Shown in pieces: positions 10,914-22,578 of a stretch of DNA of 64,000 nt. Source of the DNA: Actinomycetes bacterium (GTDB lineage Bacteria; Actinomycetota; Acidimicrobiia; Acidimicrobiales; RAAP-2); the NCBI GenBank assembly GCA_021791615.1, contig JAJYWG010000084.1, positions 1-64,000 on the forward strand, read 5' to 3'. Under the pieces are notes generated by a model that was not told the DNA's origin, made no database searches, and worked only from the letters and a program-made list of their open reading frames with translations. The position numbers were made by a program, and so were the translations under genes. Each line of letters opens with the position of its first letter. The first letter of the stretch is position 1.

Positions 10914-10940
10914 TTGGCACTCGCAACCTGAGAGTGCTAA
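10914..10940 (+). promoter_or_regulatory. CIRCE operator of groESL
   Basis: TTGGCACTC (10914-10922), nine-base spacer, GAGTGCTAA (10932-10940). This matches the HrcA-binding CIRCE consensus TTAGCACTC-N9-GAGTGCTAA with one mismatch in the left arm. It lies 25 bases before groES, so HrcA heat-shock repression of groES, and probably groEL, is expected. Confidence 0.95.
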
Positions 10941-10964
10941 CGAGAGCCAAGGAGGCCCGTTCCA

Positions 10965-11258
10965 ATGAAGCTTCATCCGCTCGAAGACCGGATTGTCGTG
11001 CGGCCCGGGGAGTCCGAGGAGACCACCGCGTCTGGATTGGTCATCCCCGACACGGCGAAGGAGAAGCCCCAGCAGGGCGAGGTGCTGGCGGTCGGTCCTG
11101 GTCGCCGTGCCGAGAACACCGGCGAGCTGGTCCCCCTGGACGTGGCGGTCGGTGACACCGTCGTCTACTCGAAGTACGGCGGGACCGAGATCACCGTCGA
11201 CGGGGAGGACCTGCTGATCCTCTCCGGCCGTGACGTCCTGGCCAAGCTGGCCAAGTAA
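10965..11258 (+). CDS. groES: Co-chaperonin GroES
   Basis: Heptameric 10-kDa lid of the GroEL chamber. The 97 residues cover the whole family, from [19 protein letters not shown] to [11 protein letters not shown], with the mobile loop around residues 17-34 ([20 protein letters not shown]). AAGGAGG at 10949-10955 fixes the ATG start. The gene sits under a CIRCE operator and 157 bases before groEL. Confidence 0.98.
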   Translation: MKLHPLEDRIVVRPGESEETTASGLVIPDTAKEKPQQGEVLAVGPGRRAENTGELVPLDVAVGDTVVYSKYGGTEITVDGEDLLILSGRDVLAKLAK

Positions 11259-11280
11259 GTCACGCCCCGGTCGTCCCTGA

Positions 11281-13062
<1,782 letters not shown>

Positions 13063-13086
13063 GTCACGCGAAGGCGTGTCGCGGTA

Positions 13087-13113
13087 CCGGCCGGGCCTCG
13101 ATGGCCCGGCCGG
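13087..13113 (+). terminator. Putative terminator after groEL
   Basis: A perfect 11-bp stem CCGGCCGGGCC/GGCCCGGCCGG with a TCGAT loop begins 24 bases after the groEL stop. There is no T-run, as is usual in GC-rich actinobacteria. A small CACGC/GCGTG hairpin lies just before it. Confidence 0.65.
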
Positions 13114-13189
13114 ACTCGCGCCAGGGCCTTCCTCGGGTGCTCTGGCTCGCGCCAGGCCCGCGGCGGTATCGGCATTGGACGGGGCACTG

Positions 13190-13963
13190 ATGGCGGAGTT
13201 GCACGAGGATCGGGCATCGTCGTCCTGGGACGGCAGGGTGCCGAGGCCGGCAGGTGCTCGGCCCGGCGGGCCTGCTCCGTGGGCCCGGGCCGGGGTCCGG
13301 CACGACCGCGACCTACGCGTTGCCGAGGTCTGTCGCATGGTCGCCCGGCGCCGGCAGTCGACAGCGTCGCTCGAGTCGCCCGGAGTGCTCCGGTACCCCG
13401 ATCCGCTGGCGGGGGTGCCATCGTCTTCGGGGCGGTCGGCAGCGGTCCTCGTCGCCCTGTTCGACGATGCCGGTGGGGCCCGAGTGCTGCTCACCCGACG
13501 CTCGCGGACGCTCCGGCACCATCGCGGGGAGGTCAGTTTCCCCGGGGGCCGGATCGAGCCAGGAGAGACGCCGCTCGAGGCGGCGCGGCGCGAGGCGCAA
13601 GAGGAGATCGGCCTCGACCCCGAGCTCGTACGGCCTGCCGGTGGGCTGGCGCGGGTCCGGACGTTCTCGTCCGGCTCCCTGATCGTCCCGGTCGTCGGCT
13701 CCCTCGACCGGCGACCCCGGTTGGTGGCGAACCCGGGCGAAGTCGCGCGCGTCTTCGACGTGGGTCTGGCCGAGCTGATGGCCGAGGGTGTGTTCCACGA
13801 GGAGCGGTGGCCACCGCGAGGACCCCTCGGCGACCGGGTCTCGGGGGGTCGTCCCTTCCCCGTCTGGTTCTTCGAGGTGGACGGGGAGACGATCTGGGGG
13901 GCGACGGCGCGCATCCTGGTCGATCTTCTCGAAGTGGCCCTGGGTATCGACACCGATCACTGA
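13190..13963 (+). CDS. Nudix hydrolase, CoA-pyrophosphatase type
   Basis: Nudix hydrolase that would cleave CoA or a related nucleotide diphosphate. The Nudix box GX5EX7REUXEEXGU is complete at 120-142 (Glu126, Arg134-Glu135, Glu138-Glu139). It is preceded by LLTRRSRTLRHHRGEVSFPGG, the upstream signature of the NudL/CoAse subgroup. ATG 13190 gives 257 residues; the frame is open back to 13076. The first 60 or so residues are Pro/Arg-rich and not part of the fold, so a later start is possible. It lies between groEL and guaB3 on the same strand, apparently as an independent unit. Confidence 0.85.
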   Translation: MAELHEDRASSSWDGRVPRPAGARPGGPAPWARAGVRHDRDLRVAEVCRMVARRRQSTASLESPGVLRYPDPLAGVPSSSGRSAAVLVALFDDAGGARVLLTRRSRTLRHHRGEVSFPGGRIEPGETPLEAARREAQEEIGLDPELVRPAGGLARVRTFSSGSLIVPVVGSLDRRPRLVANPGEVARVFDVGLAELMAEGVFHEERWPPRGPLGDRVSGGRPFPVWFFEVDGETIWGATARILVDLLEVALGIDTDH

Positions 13964-14002
13964 AGAGCCGGCAATGAGCGCCGGCCGAGCCTGCCGAGAC
14001 GG

Positions 14003-14074
14003 TAACGTGGGCCCACGTCGAGGGGTCGGCCCGGCGGTCTGGAGACGGCGACGAGGCTCGGAGGGCAATCGGTG
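14003..14074 (+). promoter_or_regulatory. Promoter and ribosome site of guaB3-guaA
   Basis: TAACGT at 14003-14008 resembles the -10 box seen elsewhere in the window. A start near 14015 would give a 57-base leader ending in GGAGG about seven bases before GTG 14072. Confidence 0.5.
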
Positions 14075-15235
14075 GCAACAATCGAGATCGGGATCTTCAA
14101 ATCGGGCCGGCGAGCGTACGGGTTCGACGACATCGCCATCGTCCCCAGCCGGAGGACCCGGGACCCCGAGGACGTGGACATCTCCTGGGAGATCGACGCC
14201 TACCGTTTCGACCTCCCCCTCCTCGGCGCGGCCATGGACGGAGTGATCAGCCCGTCGACGGCGATCGAGCTCGGTCGCCTGGGGGGCCTGGGTGTCTTGA
14301 ACCTCGAAGGGCTGTGGACCCGCTACGAAGACCCGGTCGCCCTGTTCGACGAGGTCCGGGAGCTCGACGACGAGAAGGCCACCGCCCGGATGCAGCAGAT
14401 GTACGCCGAGCCCATCCAGCTCGACCTCGTCACCGAGCGCATCCGGCAGATGAAAGACGCTGGGATCGTCACTGCCGCTTCGGTCACCCCGCAGCGGACG
14501 GTCGAGCTGGCGCCGGCAATACTTGCGGCCGAGCTGGACCTGCTCGTGATCCAAGGGACCGTGGTGTCGGCCGAGCACGTCTCGAGATCGGTCGAGCCGC
14601 TCAACCTCAAGCGCTTCATCCGCGAGTTCGAGATCCCGGTCATCGTGGGAGGTTGCGCCTCCTACCAGGCGGGACTTCACCTCATGCGGACCGGCGCCGT
14701 CGGGGTCCTCGTGGGGGTGGGTCCCGGCAACGCGTGCACGACCAGGGGGGTCCTCGGGCTCGGTGTTCCCCAGGCCACCGCTATCGCCGACGTGGCCGGG
14801 GCCCGGATGCGCCACCTGGACGAGACCGGTGTGTACGTGCACGTCATCGCGGACGGCGGGATGAGCAAGGGAGGCGACATCGCCAAGGCGATCGCCTGCG
14901 GCGCCGACGCGGTCATGCTCGGATCACCGCTCTCGTCGGCGAACGAGGCACCGGCCCGGGGGTTCCATTGGGGTATGGCAACGTTCCACCCGACGCTGCC
15001 ACGTGGTGCGCGTGTGCGGACCGGCGTGAGGGGCAGCTTGAAGGAGATCCTTCTCGGACCGGCCCACGAGAACGACGGCCGCATGAACCTGTTCGGCGCG
15101 CTGCGGACCTCGATGGCGACGTGCGGGTACCAGACGGTGAAAGAGTTCCAGAAAGCCGAGGTGATGGTCGCACCGTCGCTCCAGACCGAGGGCAAGCAGC
15201 TCCAGCGGTCCCAGGGCGTGGGTATGGGCCATTGA
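14072..15235 (+). CDS. guaB3: GuaB3 family IMP dehydrogenase-like/GMP reductase-like protein
   Basis: TIM-barrel enzyme of the IMPDH/GMPR family, 387 residues, without the CBS pair of classical GuaB. The catalytic loop is [18 protein letters not shown] with the nucleophilic Cys, followed by the phosphate-binding [29 protein letters not shown]. The N-terminus [19 protein letters not shown] is typical of the GuaB3 group found in actinobacteria and cyanobacteria, recently reported in cyanobacteria to act as a GMP reductase. The precise reaction here is inferred. Its stop overlaps guaA by four bases, linking it directly to GMP synthesis. Confidence 0.9.
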   Translation: MATIEIGIFKSGRRAYGFDDIAIVPSRRTRDPEDVDISWEIDAYRFDLPLLGAAMDGVISPSTAIELGRLGGLGVLNLEGLWTRYEDPVALFDEVRELDDEKATARMQQMYAEPIQLDLVTERIRQMKDAGIVTAASVTPQRTVELAPAILAAELDLLVIQGTVVSAEHVSRSVEPLNLKRFIREFEIPVIVGGCASYQAGLHLMRTGAVGVLVGVGPGNACTTRGVLGLGVPQATAIADVAGARMRHLDETGVYVHVIADGGMSKGGDIAKAIACGADAVMLGSPLSSANEAPARGFHWGMATFHPTLPRGARVRTGVRGSLKEILLGPAHENDGRMNLFGALRTSMATCGYQTVKEFQKAEVMVAPSLQTEGKQLQRSQGVGMGH

Positions 15236-16788
15236 GCGCGGTCGGCGGCCCGGTCCTGGTCGTCGACTTCGGCGCGCAGTACTCCCGGCTCATCGCCCGG
15301 AGGATCCGAGAGGCTCACGTCTACTCCGAGATCGTCCCGCCGTCGCTCTCGGCTGCCGAGCTGCTGAGCCGGCGACCGAGCGCGATCGTCTTGTCCGGCG
15401 GACCGAAGTCGGTCTACGAGGTTCCCGCGCCCAGTGTGGACGGGGCGATCTACGAGTCCGGCGTGCCGATCCTCGGCATCTGCTACGGCGCGCAGCTCAT
15501 CGCCCGGGATCTCGGCGGCACGGTGGCCCGCACCGAGCGGGGGGAGTACGGCCGGACCCGCCTGTCGCTCACTGCTCCCTCGTCGCTCTTCGCGGACTGG
15601 CCTACGCAGAGCGAGGTCTGGATGAGCCATGGCGACGCCATCACTGCCGCCCCCGCCGGCTTCGTCGCCACCGCGGCCAGCCCCGATGCCCCGGTCGCTG
15701 CCTTCGAGGACCCCGACCGTCGGATCTACGGCCTCCAATTCCATCCAGAGGTGGGCCATACCGAGCGCGGGGCCGAGTTGATCGAACGCTTCCTCGTCGA
15801 CATCGCCGGCATTCTTCCGACCTGGACTCACGTGTCGATCATCGAGCAGCAAGTGGATGCCGTGCGCCGGCAGGTCGGCACAGCACGGGTGCTCTGCGCC
15901 CTGTCGGGGGGCGTGGACTCCGCGGTCGCTGCGGCGCTCGTGCACAAAGCGATCGGCGACCAGCTCACCTGCGTGTTCGTCGACACCGGCCTCATGAGGG
16001 CGGGCGAGGCCGAGCAGGTCGAAGAGACGTTCCGCCGCCAGTTCAACGTGGACCTGGTCCACGTGAAGGCCGCCGACCGCTTCTTCGCCGGGCTGGCTGG
16101 GGTTACCGACCCCGAGCGCAAGCGCAAGGTGATCGGCGAGCTGTTCATCCGGCTCTTCGAGGAGGTGGCCCGCGATCTCGGCCGCGGATCGCAGGCGCCG
16201 GGTTTCCTGGTCCAAGGGACCCTCTACCCCGATGTCATCGAGTCGGGAGGCGGAGCCGGGTCGGCCGCGAACATCAAGTCGCACCACAACGTGGGCGGGC
16301 TCCCCGACGACCTCGGCTTCGAGCTGGTCGAGCCGCTACGCCTCCTGTTCAAAGACGAGGTCCGAGCTGTCGGTGAGGAGCTTGGCCTGCCCCACGAGAT
16401 CGTGTGGCGCCAGCCGTTCCCCGGTCCCGGCCTGGCGGTCCGGGTCGTCGGTGAGGTGACGCCCGAGCGGGTCGAGATCCTCCGGGCCGCCGATGCCGTC
16501 GTGGTCGAGGAGATCCGACGAGCCGGTCTCTACCGGAGCCTGTGGCAGAGCTTCGCCGTGCTGCCGGCCGTCCGCAGCGTCGGGGTCATGGGCGACGAGA
16601 GGACGTACGCCTACCCGGTGATCATCCGGGCGGTGACCAGTGACGACGCGATGACCGCCGACTGGGCACGGCTCCCCTACGACCTGGTCGAGCGCATCGC
16701 GTCGCGGATCATCAACGAGGTCGACGGTGTCAACCGCGTCGCGCTCGACGTCACGTCCAAGCCCCCGGGCACCATCGAGTGGGAGTGA
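15232..16788 (+). CDS. guaA: GMP synthase (glutamine-hydrolysing)
   Basis: Converts XMP to GMP using ATP and glutamine. The 518-residue protein has the class-I glutamine amidotransferase domain first: Cys84 in GICYGAQL, then His171 and Glu173 in FHPEVGH. The ATP-pyrophosphatase domain has its P-loop SGGVDS at 225-230. The C-terminal dimerisation domain ends in [16 protein letters not shown] 15232 is chosen because it overlaps the guaB3 stop and lies just before the conserved [20 protein letters not shown]. The frame is open much further upstream, antisense-like inside guaB3. The stop overlaps the helicase start. Confidence 0.97.
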   Translation: MSAVGGPVLVVDFGAQYSRLIARRIREAHVYSEIVPPSLSAAELLSRRPSAIVLSGGPKSVYEVPAPSVDGAIYESGVPILGICYGAQLIARDLGGTVARTERGEYGRTRLSLTAPSSLFADWPTQSEVWMSHGDAITAAPAGFVATAASPDAPVAAFEDPDRRIYGLQFHPEVGHTERGAELIERFLVDIAGILPTWTHVSIIEQQVDAVRRQVGTARVLCALSGGVDSAVAAALVHKAIGDQLTCVFVDTGLMRAGEAEQVEETFRRQFNVDLVHVKAADRFFAGLAGVTDPERKRKVIGELFIRLFEEVARDLGRGSQAPGFLVQGTLYPDVIESGGGAGSAANIKSHHNVGGLPDDLGFELVEPLRLLFKDEVRAVGEELGLPHEIVWRQPFPGPGLAVRVVGEVTPERVEILRAADAVVVEEIRRAGLYRSLWQSFAVLPAVRSVGVMGDERTYAYPVIIRAVTSDDAMTADWARLPYDLVERIASRIINEVDGVNRVALDVTSKPPGTIEWE

Positions 16789-19010
16789 GCGGGGATCTCG
16801 AGGACCTGCTGGCCGACCTCAACCCCCCCCAGAGAGGTGCGGTCGTCCATCGGGGCGGGCCGCTCGTGGTCGTCGCGGGCGCCGGTTCCGGCAAGACCCG
16901 GGTCCTCACCCGCCGCATCGCCCACCTCCTCGCGTCCGGCGACGCCGCCCCTTGGGAGGTCCTGGCCATCACTTTCACCAACAAGGCCGCCGACGAGATG
17001 CGCCGGCGAGTGGTGAACCTGGTGGGGCCGCAAGCCGAGCGGATGTGGGTGTCGACGTTCCACTCGGCGTGCCTCCGCATCCTGAGGGTCCACGCCGACC
17101 GTCTAGGGTACCGCGCGGGCTTCACCGTCTACGACGACGCCGACTCGCGGCGGCTGGTCGAGATCGTCGAGAGCGAGCTCGGGATCGACACCAAGCGCCT
17201 CCCGCCGCGCTCGGTCGCCGCCGTCATCGGCCAGGCCAAGTCCGAGCTGATCGACGAGCATGCCTTCGCAGCCGCCGCCGGGTTCGGTGGCGACGTGCAC
17301 CGCCGCTTGATCGCCGACGTCTACTCGGAGTACCAGCAGCGGCTCCGCGGGGCCAACGCGATGGACTTCGACGACCTCCTCATGCAGGCTGCGCGCCTGC
17401 TCCAAGAGAGCGAGGACGTCCGCCGCTCGTACCAGGAGCGGTTCACCCACGTGCTGGTCGACGAGTTCCAGGACACGAACCGCGCCCAGAACGAGCTGGT
17501 GGTGCTGCTGGGCCGGGAGCACGGCAACGTGACGGTCGTGGGAGATGCCGACCAGTCGGTCTACCGGTGGCGCGGCGCCGACATGTCGAACATCTTGGAC
17601 TTCGAGCGTGTCTTCCCGAATGCGACCACGGTGCTCCTCGAGGAGAACTACCGTTCGACCCAGACGATCCTCGACGCGGCGAACGCCGTCATCTCCCACA
17701 ACGCCCGTCGCCGGCCCAAGCGGCTGTTCACCCGCGGGGAGCCCGGAGATCCGGCGGTCCTGTACCGAGCCGAGGACGAGCGGGACGAGGCGGCCTGGGT
17801 GACGAGCGAGATCCTCCGGCTCCGGGTCGCAGGACCGCTCCCCTTCGCCGACATGGCGGTGTTCTACCGTACGAATGCGCAGAGCCGGGTGCTCGAAGAA
17901 GAGATGGTGCGCGCCGGTGTCCCCTACAAGGTCATCGGAGGGACCCGCTTCTACGAGCGCCGGGAGGTGAAGGACCTCTTGGCCTACCTCCGTCTCCTCG
18001 TGAACCCTGCGGACGAGGTCTCGACCCGACGGGTCCTCAACGTTCCCAAGCGCGGGATCGGTGCCACGTCCGCCACCCGCCTGGCCTCGTGGGCGTCGGC
18101 CGAGCACGTGAGCTTGGGTGACGCGTTGTCCCGGGCCGCGACAGCCGGTCTGTCCGGTCGAGCGCTCCGAGGCGCTGCCGAGCTCGACGAGCTTTTGACC
18201 GGGATGCGCCAGGAGCTCGAGACGCTCGGACCCGGCGAGCTGGTCCACTTGGTGGCCGAGCGGAGCGGGTACCTGGCCGAGCTGGTTGCCGAGCACTCCC
18301 ACGAGGCCGACGGCCGCGTGGAGAACATCGCGGAGCTCGAGGGAGTCGCCGCCGAGTACGACAGCGTGGCCGACCTGCTCGAGACCGTCGCACTGGTCTC
18401 CGACGCCGACGAGGCGGACCGCGACGGCACACGGGTGTCGCTCATGACCCTGCACACTGCGAAAGGGCTGGAGTTCTCGGCCGTGTTCATGGTCGGTCTG
18501 GAGGAGGGGATCTTTCCTCACGGTCGGACCCTCGGCGAGCCGCTCGAGCTGGAGGAGGAGCGCCGGCTCTGCTACGTCGGCATCACCCGAGCTCGCCAAC
18601 GCCTCGCCCTCTCGCATGCCTGGACCCGCTCTCTGTGGGGCCGGGTGGCGCAGAACATCCCGAGCCGGTTCCTCTCCGAGATCCCGCCGGAGCTGATCAG
18701 CGTCGTCGGCGCCCGCGGTGGACGCTTGTCGCTCGTGCCCGGCACCGGTACCGGTACCGGCGCGTCTTCGGGCGGGGGGACTTCGGGCGGGACGTGGGGA
18801 GCGGGGCGGGGTCCTGGCGGACCCCGAGGCGGGTCTGGGGCCGAGCTCCTTGGGCTGGCGCCTGGCGATGCCGTCGTCCACGAGCGATGGGGCGAAGGCG
18901 TGGTCCTCGCGGCGAGCGGGGAGGGTGAGCAGGCACAGGCCACCGTGCGTTTCTCTTCGGTCGGCGACAAGACGCTGCTGCTCTCGGTGGCGCCGATCCG
19001 ACGGGCCTGA
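16785..19010 (+). CDS. pcrA: ATP-dependent DNA helicase UvrD/PcrA
   Basis: Superfamily-1A 3'-to-5' DNA helicase for repair and replication-transcription conflict resolution. Motifs in order: Q-motif LNPPQRGAV, Walker A GAGSGKT, motif [31 protein letters not shown], motif [12 protein letters not shown] and motif [17 protein letters not shown] 16785 overlaps the guaA stop (GTGA), giving 741 residues; GTG 16779 would add two. A Gly/Thr/Ser-rich linker at about 650-690, partly GGTACC repeats, leads to a C-terminal beta-barrel ([21 protein letters not shown]) that in PcrA contacts RNA polymerase. PcrA versus UvrD1 naming is by similarity. Confidence 0.95.
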   Translation: MSGDLEDLLADLNPPQRGAVVHRGGPLVVVAGAGSGKTRVLTRRIAHLLASGDAAPWEVLAITFTNKAADEMRRRVVNLVGPQAERMWVSTFHSACLRILRVHADRLGYRAGFTVYDDADSRRLVEIVESELGIDTKRLPPRSVAAVIGQAKSELIDEHAFAAAAGFGGDVHRRLIADVYSEYQQRLRGANAMDFDDLLMQAARLLQESEDVRRSYQERFTHVLVDEFQDTNRAQNELVVLLGREHGNVTVVGDADQSVYRWRGADMSNILDFERVFPNATTVLLEENYRSTQTILDAANAVISHNARRRPKRLFTRGEPGDPAVLYRAEDERDEAAWVTSEILRLRVAGPLPFADMAVFYRTNAQSRVLEEEMVRAGVPYKVIGGTRFYERREVKDLLAYLRLLVNPADEVSTRRVLNVPKRGIGATSATRLASWASAEHVSLGDALSRAATAGLSGRALRGAAELDELLTGMRQELETLGPGELVHLVAERSGYLAELVAEHSHEADGRVENIAELEGVAAEYDSVADLLETVALVSDADEADRDGTRVSLMTLHTAKGLEFSAVFMVGLEEGIFPHGRTLGEPLELEEERRLCYVGITRARQRLALSHAWTRSLWGRVAQNIPSRFLSEIPPELISVVGARGGRLSLVPGTGTGTGASSGGGTSGGTWGAGRGPGGPRGGSGAELLGLAPGDAVVHERWGEGVVLAASGEGEQAQATVRFSSVGDKTLLLSVAPIRRA

Positions 19011-19091
19011 CCAGCCACGACACCGTCGCCGTCGCGCGGGTGTCACCCGGTTCAGCGTTGTCTCAGATGCCCGATGTGACAATTGCAGGGG

Positions 19092-20426
19092 ATGACGACG
19101 ACGAGCCCTGCCAGCTCTCGGGCCCGACCCGCCGTGCCGGGACGACGAGCCCGGCGAAGCCGCGCCAAGACGATCCGTCGCAGGCGGCTGGTCGTCGCGC
19201 TCCTCGTCCTCGTCGTCCTCATGACCCCGATCTGGTGGTCGCTGGGGAGCGCGCTGACCACACGCTCCATGGGGACAACGGTCGCCGCTCGCTTCGCCGA
19301 GTGGGCTCACGACCACGGCGGTGGGTCGATCGTACGATGGGCGGAGAACGTGTGGTACTCGCACCACCCGCCGCCCAAGGGCGGCAAGCCGGCTCCGGGC
19401 GCCATTCCATCGCCGACGACGACGACCGCACCTGCGGTCACGGTCGGCCTCCCGGTGCCATCCCCGGTCGTCCCCCTGATCAGCCCAGCCCTGCCCGGCG
19501 AAGGGCAGTGGCATCCGGCCGGTCGCACGGTGAACGGTACCCCGGCCGTCTACGAGGCCTTCGTCCGACCCGACCCGGGGTCCACAAGCGTCGTGGCCGG
19601 CATCGCCTGGATGGACACCAAGCTGCTGCGGGCCACCTTGTACTCAGGCAGCTCGATCCCCGGCGGCGGGCCGTACAAGTACAGTGCCCCGATCCAGCCC
19701 ACAGCGGCCACCAGCCTGGTGGCGGCCTTCAACGCCGGCTTCCGGATGGCGACAGCCAACTCGGGGTACTACACCGATGGCAAGGTGGTGATCCCGCTGC
19801 GGACCGGGGCCGCGTCCTTTGTCATCTACACAAACGGCTCGGTTGCGATCGGCGCCTGGGGGAGCCAGGTGAAGATGACCTCTCACGTGGTCTCGGTCCG
19901 CCAGAACCTGGACCTGGTGGTCACAGGGGGACAACCGGTCCCGGGGCTGAGCTCGGGGACATTCCTCAAATGGGGTGCCACGCTCGGCGGCGCCGTCGAC
20001 GTGTGGCGATCGGGTATCGGGGAGACGGCCAACGGAGCGCTCGTCTACGTGGGTGGTCCGTACCTCAGCATCGGCACGTTGGCCAACCTCTTGGTGAGGG
20101 CGGGCGCCGTCCGCGGGATGGAGCTCGACATCAACACCACATGGGTCAACTACGCGACGTTCTCACCGACGGTGCCCAACGGCGCCGCCACGCCGACAAA
20201 CGGCACCGACCTTCTCTCGAACATGGCAGGCTCTCCTGGCAGGTACTTCGCGAGCTGGTGGACGCGCGACTTTTTCACCATGTCCAGCGCGCCCACAGCC
20301 CATGTCACCCCGCCGGCCACAACCATTCCCTCTACCCAGTCGGCACCATCGAGCAGCTCGGGGACCTCGGGTGCTTCTGGCGCGACGGCATCACCTGCCA
20401 AGGGCACGACGAAGAGGGGCTCCTAG
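19092..20426 (+). CDS. Membrane-anchored phosphodiester-glycosidase-like (NAGPA/DUF2233) protein
   Basis: Probable envelope protein of the NAGPA/DUF2233 fold, whose best known member uncovers phospho-GlcNAc. A basic N-terminus is followed by one membrane helix (about residues 34-52). The domain shows VAAFNAGFRMATANSGYYTDG, SFVIYTNGSVAIGAWG, QNLDLVVTGG and AVRGMELDINTTWVNYA, consistent with the family's glycine and acidic positions. The tail is Ser/Thr/Ala-rich. ATG 19092 is preferred to TTG 19083, giving 444 residues. It ends against dprE2, sharing the palindromic stop CTAG. The substrate is unknown; a role on cell-wall glycans is inferred from the neighbours. Confidence 0.75.
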   Translation: MTTTSPASSRARPAVPGRRARRSRAKTIRRRRLVVALLVLVVLMTPIWWSLGSALTTRSMGTTVAARFAEWAHDHGGGSIVRWAENVWYSHHPPPKGGKPAPGAIPSPTTTTAPAVTVGLPVPSPVVPLISPALPGEGQWHPAGRTVNGTPAVYEAFVRPDPGSTSVVAGIAWMDTKLLRATLYSGSSIPGGGPYKYSAPIQPTAATSLVAAFNAGFRMATANSGYYTDGKVVIPLRTGAASFVIYTNGSVAIGAWGSQVKMTSHVVSVRQNLDLVVTGGQPVPGLSSGTFLKWGATLGGAVDVWRSGIGETANGALVYVGGPYLSIGTLANLLVRAGAVRGMELDINTTWVNYATFSPTVPNGAATPTNGTDLLSNMAGSPGRYFASWWTRDFFTMSSAPTAHVTPPATTIPSTQSAPSSSSGTSGASGATASPAKGTTKRGS

Positions 20427-21187
20427 CCCGGGAGGCGCCGCCAGATCGTCGTGGGAAGGTTCTTCAATACGGCGAACACCCAGCGCAGGAGCCCCGGTGC
20501 CCAGACCACCGCAGCGCCACTGCCCAGACCGTCGGTGATGGCTCGGGCCACGACGTCCGGCGTGGTGGCGAACGGTGCCTCGGGGCGTCCCAGGGTCATC
20601 TTGGTCCGTACGAAGCCGGGCCGGACCACCGTCACGCCGGCCCCGCTGCCCCTCAGCGCTTCCCCCAGGCCCACCGAGAAGGCGTCGAGGCCGGCCTTGG
20701 ACGAGCCGTACACGAAGTTGGCCCGTCGTACCCGGACGCCGGCGACCGACGACAGGACCACGAGGCGTCCATGACCCTGGGCCCGCAGGTGTGCGGCGAC
20801 AGCCACCATCGCCGTCGCCGGCCACGTGAAATTGACGGTGAGCACGGCCGCCGTACGCTCCGGGTCGGTCTCGTCGGTGCGCTGGTCACCCAATTCCCCC
20901 ACGGCCATCACCACGGCATCCACGTCGCCGCCGGCGGCAGCGAAGCAGCGATCAACTGCATCTCGGGCACCAGCCGGGTCACAGGCATCGAACAGCACGG
21001 TCGGTACCGCGTCCGCGCCGGCGGCCACCGCCTCGCCGGCGGCTACGGCGAGGGCGGCCGGGTTCCTGCCGGCGAGCACCACCGTGCGGCAACGATCGGC
21101 GAGAGCGCGCCGGACAACGGCACGGGCGATCTCCGAGGTTCCTGCCAGCACCACCATCGACTGGGGCCGGCCGAAGGCGTCGTTCAT
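20423..21187 (-). CDS. dprE2: Decaprenylphosphoryl-2-keto-ribose reductase DprE2
   Basis: NADH-dependent short-chain dehydrogenase that reduces the keto intermediate made by DprE1 to decaprenyl-phosphoryl-arabinose. It has 254 residues with a modified glycine motif (LAGTSEIARAVV), catalytic Ser in VVLSSVAG and YxxxK in FVYGSSKAGLDAF, plus VVRPGFVRTKMT. The C-terminal hydrophobic WVFAVLKNLPTTIWRRLPG is typical of DprE2. ATG 21187 overlaps the dprE1 stop by four bases. The pairing with DprE1 makes the assignment firm. Confidence 0.93.
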   Translation of the reverse strand: MNDAFGRPQSMVVLAGTSEIARAVVRRALADRCRTVVLAGRNPAALAVAAGEAVAAGADAVPTVLFDACDPAGARDAVDRCFAAAGGDVDAVVMAVGELGDQRTDETDPERTAAVLTVNFTWPATAMVAVAAHLRAQGHGRLVVLSSVAGVRVRRANFVYGSSKAGLDAFSVGLGEALRGSGAGVTVVRPGFVRTKMTLGRPEAPFATTPDVVARAITDGLGSGAAVVWAPGLLRWVFAVLKNLPTTIWRRLPG

Positions 21188-22578
21188 CGCTCGATCCTCG
21201 CGCGGTCCATTCCCAGCCGCCGGGAGAGGTCCGAGCACAGGAGCCCGGAAGGGTCGACCCTTTCGCGGACCTCCTGGAGCTCGTCGAGGCGGGGGTACAT
21301 GACTTGGATGAGCTCGGGGCGAAGGCGGGCATCTTTGGCCAGGTACACCCTCCCGCCTGCTTGTGCCACCATCTCGTCGAGCTGGTCGGTGGCACGGGCC
21401 AGCTCCGGGGGGCCGAGCGGGAGGTCGAGCGCAAGGGTCCAGCCTTCGATCGGGAAGGACAGGGGGCCGGGATCGCCCGGGCCGAAGCGCTTCAAGACGG
21501 CCAGGAACGACGGCGTGCCGCCGTCGGCGAGGAGGCGTATCGCCTGGTGGACGACGTCGCCCCGGTGGGGGCCGACGGCGAACTGGTACTGGAGGAACCC
21601 GCGTGGACCGTACAGGCGGTTCCAACCGTCGACGCCGTCGAGAGGGTGGAAGAAGGTCGCCATGTCCTGGAGCTCGCCGGTGCGCCGGCGCGGCGCCCGG
21701 TGGTACCACGCGGCGTTGAACGCTGCCACCGTTGCAGCGTTCAGCAACCCGGAGGGAGCGGTCTGGCGGACTCGAAGGCGCGCCGGGCGCGGCGCCTCGA
21801 GCGGCCGGCTCCGCAGAGATGCGGGGAGATCGTCGATCGCGGCATGGTCGCCGCGAGTGAGCACGGATCGGCCTGCCCGCTTGCGGCCGGCGGCGGTGTC
21901 CACCCACGCGACCGAGTAGCGATAGCCGGCATCACCCTCCTCCATGGCCGCCATCACCCCGTCGAGATCGGTGAACCGCTCGGTGTCCACGAGCATCCGG
22001 CTGGTCTCCACCGGCGTCATGCGGACGGTGGCGTCGGTCACGACCCCGGTGAGACCCATGCCGCCGGCCGTGGCCCAGAAGAGCTCGGGGTCGAGCGCCG
22101 GCCCGGTCTGGATGATGCCCGTCGGGGTGCTCAACGTGAGGGACGTCACGTGGCCGCAGAAGCTCCCGTCATGGTGGTGGTTCTTCCCGTGGACATCGGC
22201 GGCGATGGCGCCGCCGATGCTCACCTGGCGCGTTCCCGGCGTGACCGGGACGAACCATCCTTCAAGGAGTGAGCGCTCCAACAAGTGCTGGAGGCTCGTG
22301 CCGCCACCCACGGTGACGAGACCGGACTCGGGATCGATGGGACCGATGTCCGAGAGCCTCCCGACGTCGATGACCGTTCCCCCGGCGCACTGTGCCGCGT
22401 CGCCGTAGCTCCGCCCCAGTCCTCGAGCGATGATCCGAGTGGTGCTCGCGGAGCCCGACGCGCCCGCCCGACCGCCCGACAGCTCCGCCGAAAGCTCGCC
22501 GGTATCGCCGGGAGCCACGACTCGTGCCCATGACGGTGACGTCCTCCCCCAGCCGGTGAGGAGCCGGCCCTCACCCAT
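21184..22578 (-). CDS. dprE1: Decaprenylphosphoryl-ribose oxidase DprE1
   Basis: FAD-dependent oxidase that converts decaprenyl-phosphoryl-ribose to its 2-keto form, the first half of the epimerisation to arabinose. The 464 residues include the FAD domain with [11 protein letters not shown] and [19 protein letters not shown] (His130). The substrate domain has [23 protein letters not shown] and [14 protein letters not shown] with the catalytic Lys415. The position that is Cys387 in Mycobacterium tuberculosis, attacked by benzothiazinones, is Ala383 here (codon at 21430-21432). It overlaps the ubiA stop by eight bases and dprE2 by four, so all three are coupled. Confidence 0.95.
   Translation of the reverse strand: MGEGRLLTGWGRTSPSWARVVAPGDTGELSAELSGGRAGASGSASTTRIIARGLGRSYGDAAQCAGGTVIDVGRLSDIGPIDPESGLVTVGGGTSLQHLLERSLLEGWFVPVTPGTRQVSIGGAIAADVHGKNHHHDGSFCGHVTSLTLSTPTGIIQTGPALDPELFWATAGGMGLTGVVTDATVRMTPVETSRMLVDTERFTDLDGVMAAMEEGDAGYRYSVAWVDTAAGRKRAGRSVLTRGDHAAIDDLPASLRSRPLEAPRPARLRVRQTAPSGLLNAATVAAFNAAWYHRAPRRRTGELQDMATFFHPLDGVDGWNRLYGPRGFLQYQFAVGPHRGDVVHQAIRLLADGGTPSFLAVLKRFGPGDPGPLSFPIEGWTLALDLPLGPPELARATDQLDEMVAQAGGRVYLAKDARLRPELIQVMYPRLDELQEVRERVDPSGLLCSDLSRRLGMDRARIER

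Noticed and set aside
10624..10965. Small frames in the region upstream of groES.
   Set aside because: All are Arg/Pro-rich, overlap the CIRCE or the glycosyltransferase start, and have no plausible initiation signals.
17103..19514. An 800-codon minus-strand frame opposite the helicase.
   Set aside because: It is the mirror of a high-GC3 gene, has no domain resemblance, and has no ribosome site. The plus-strand helicase contains every motif.
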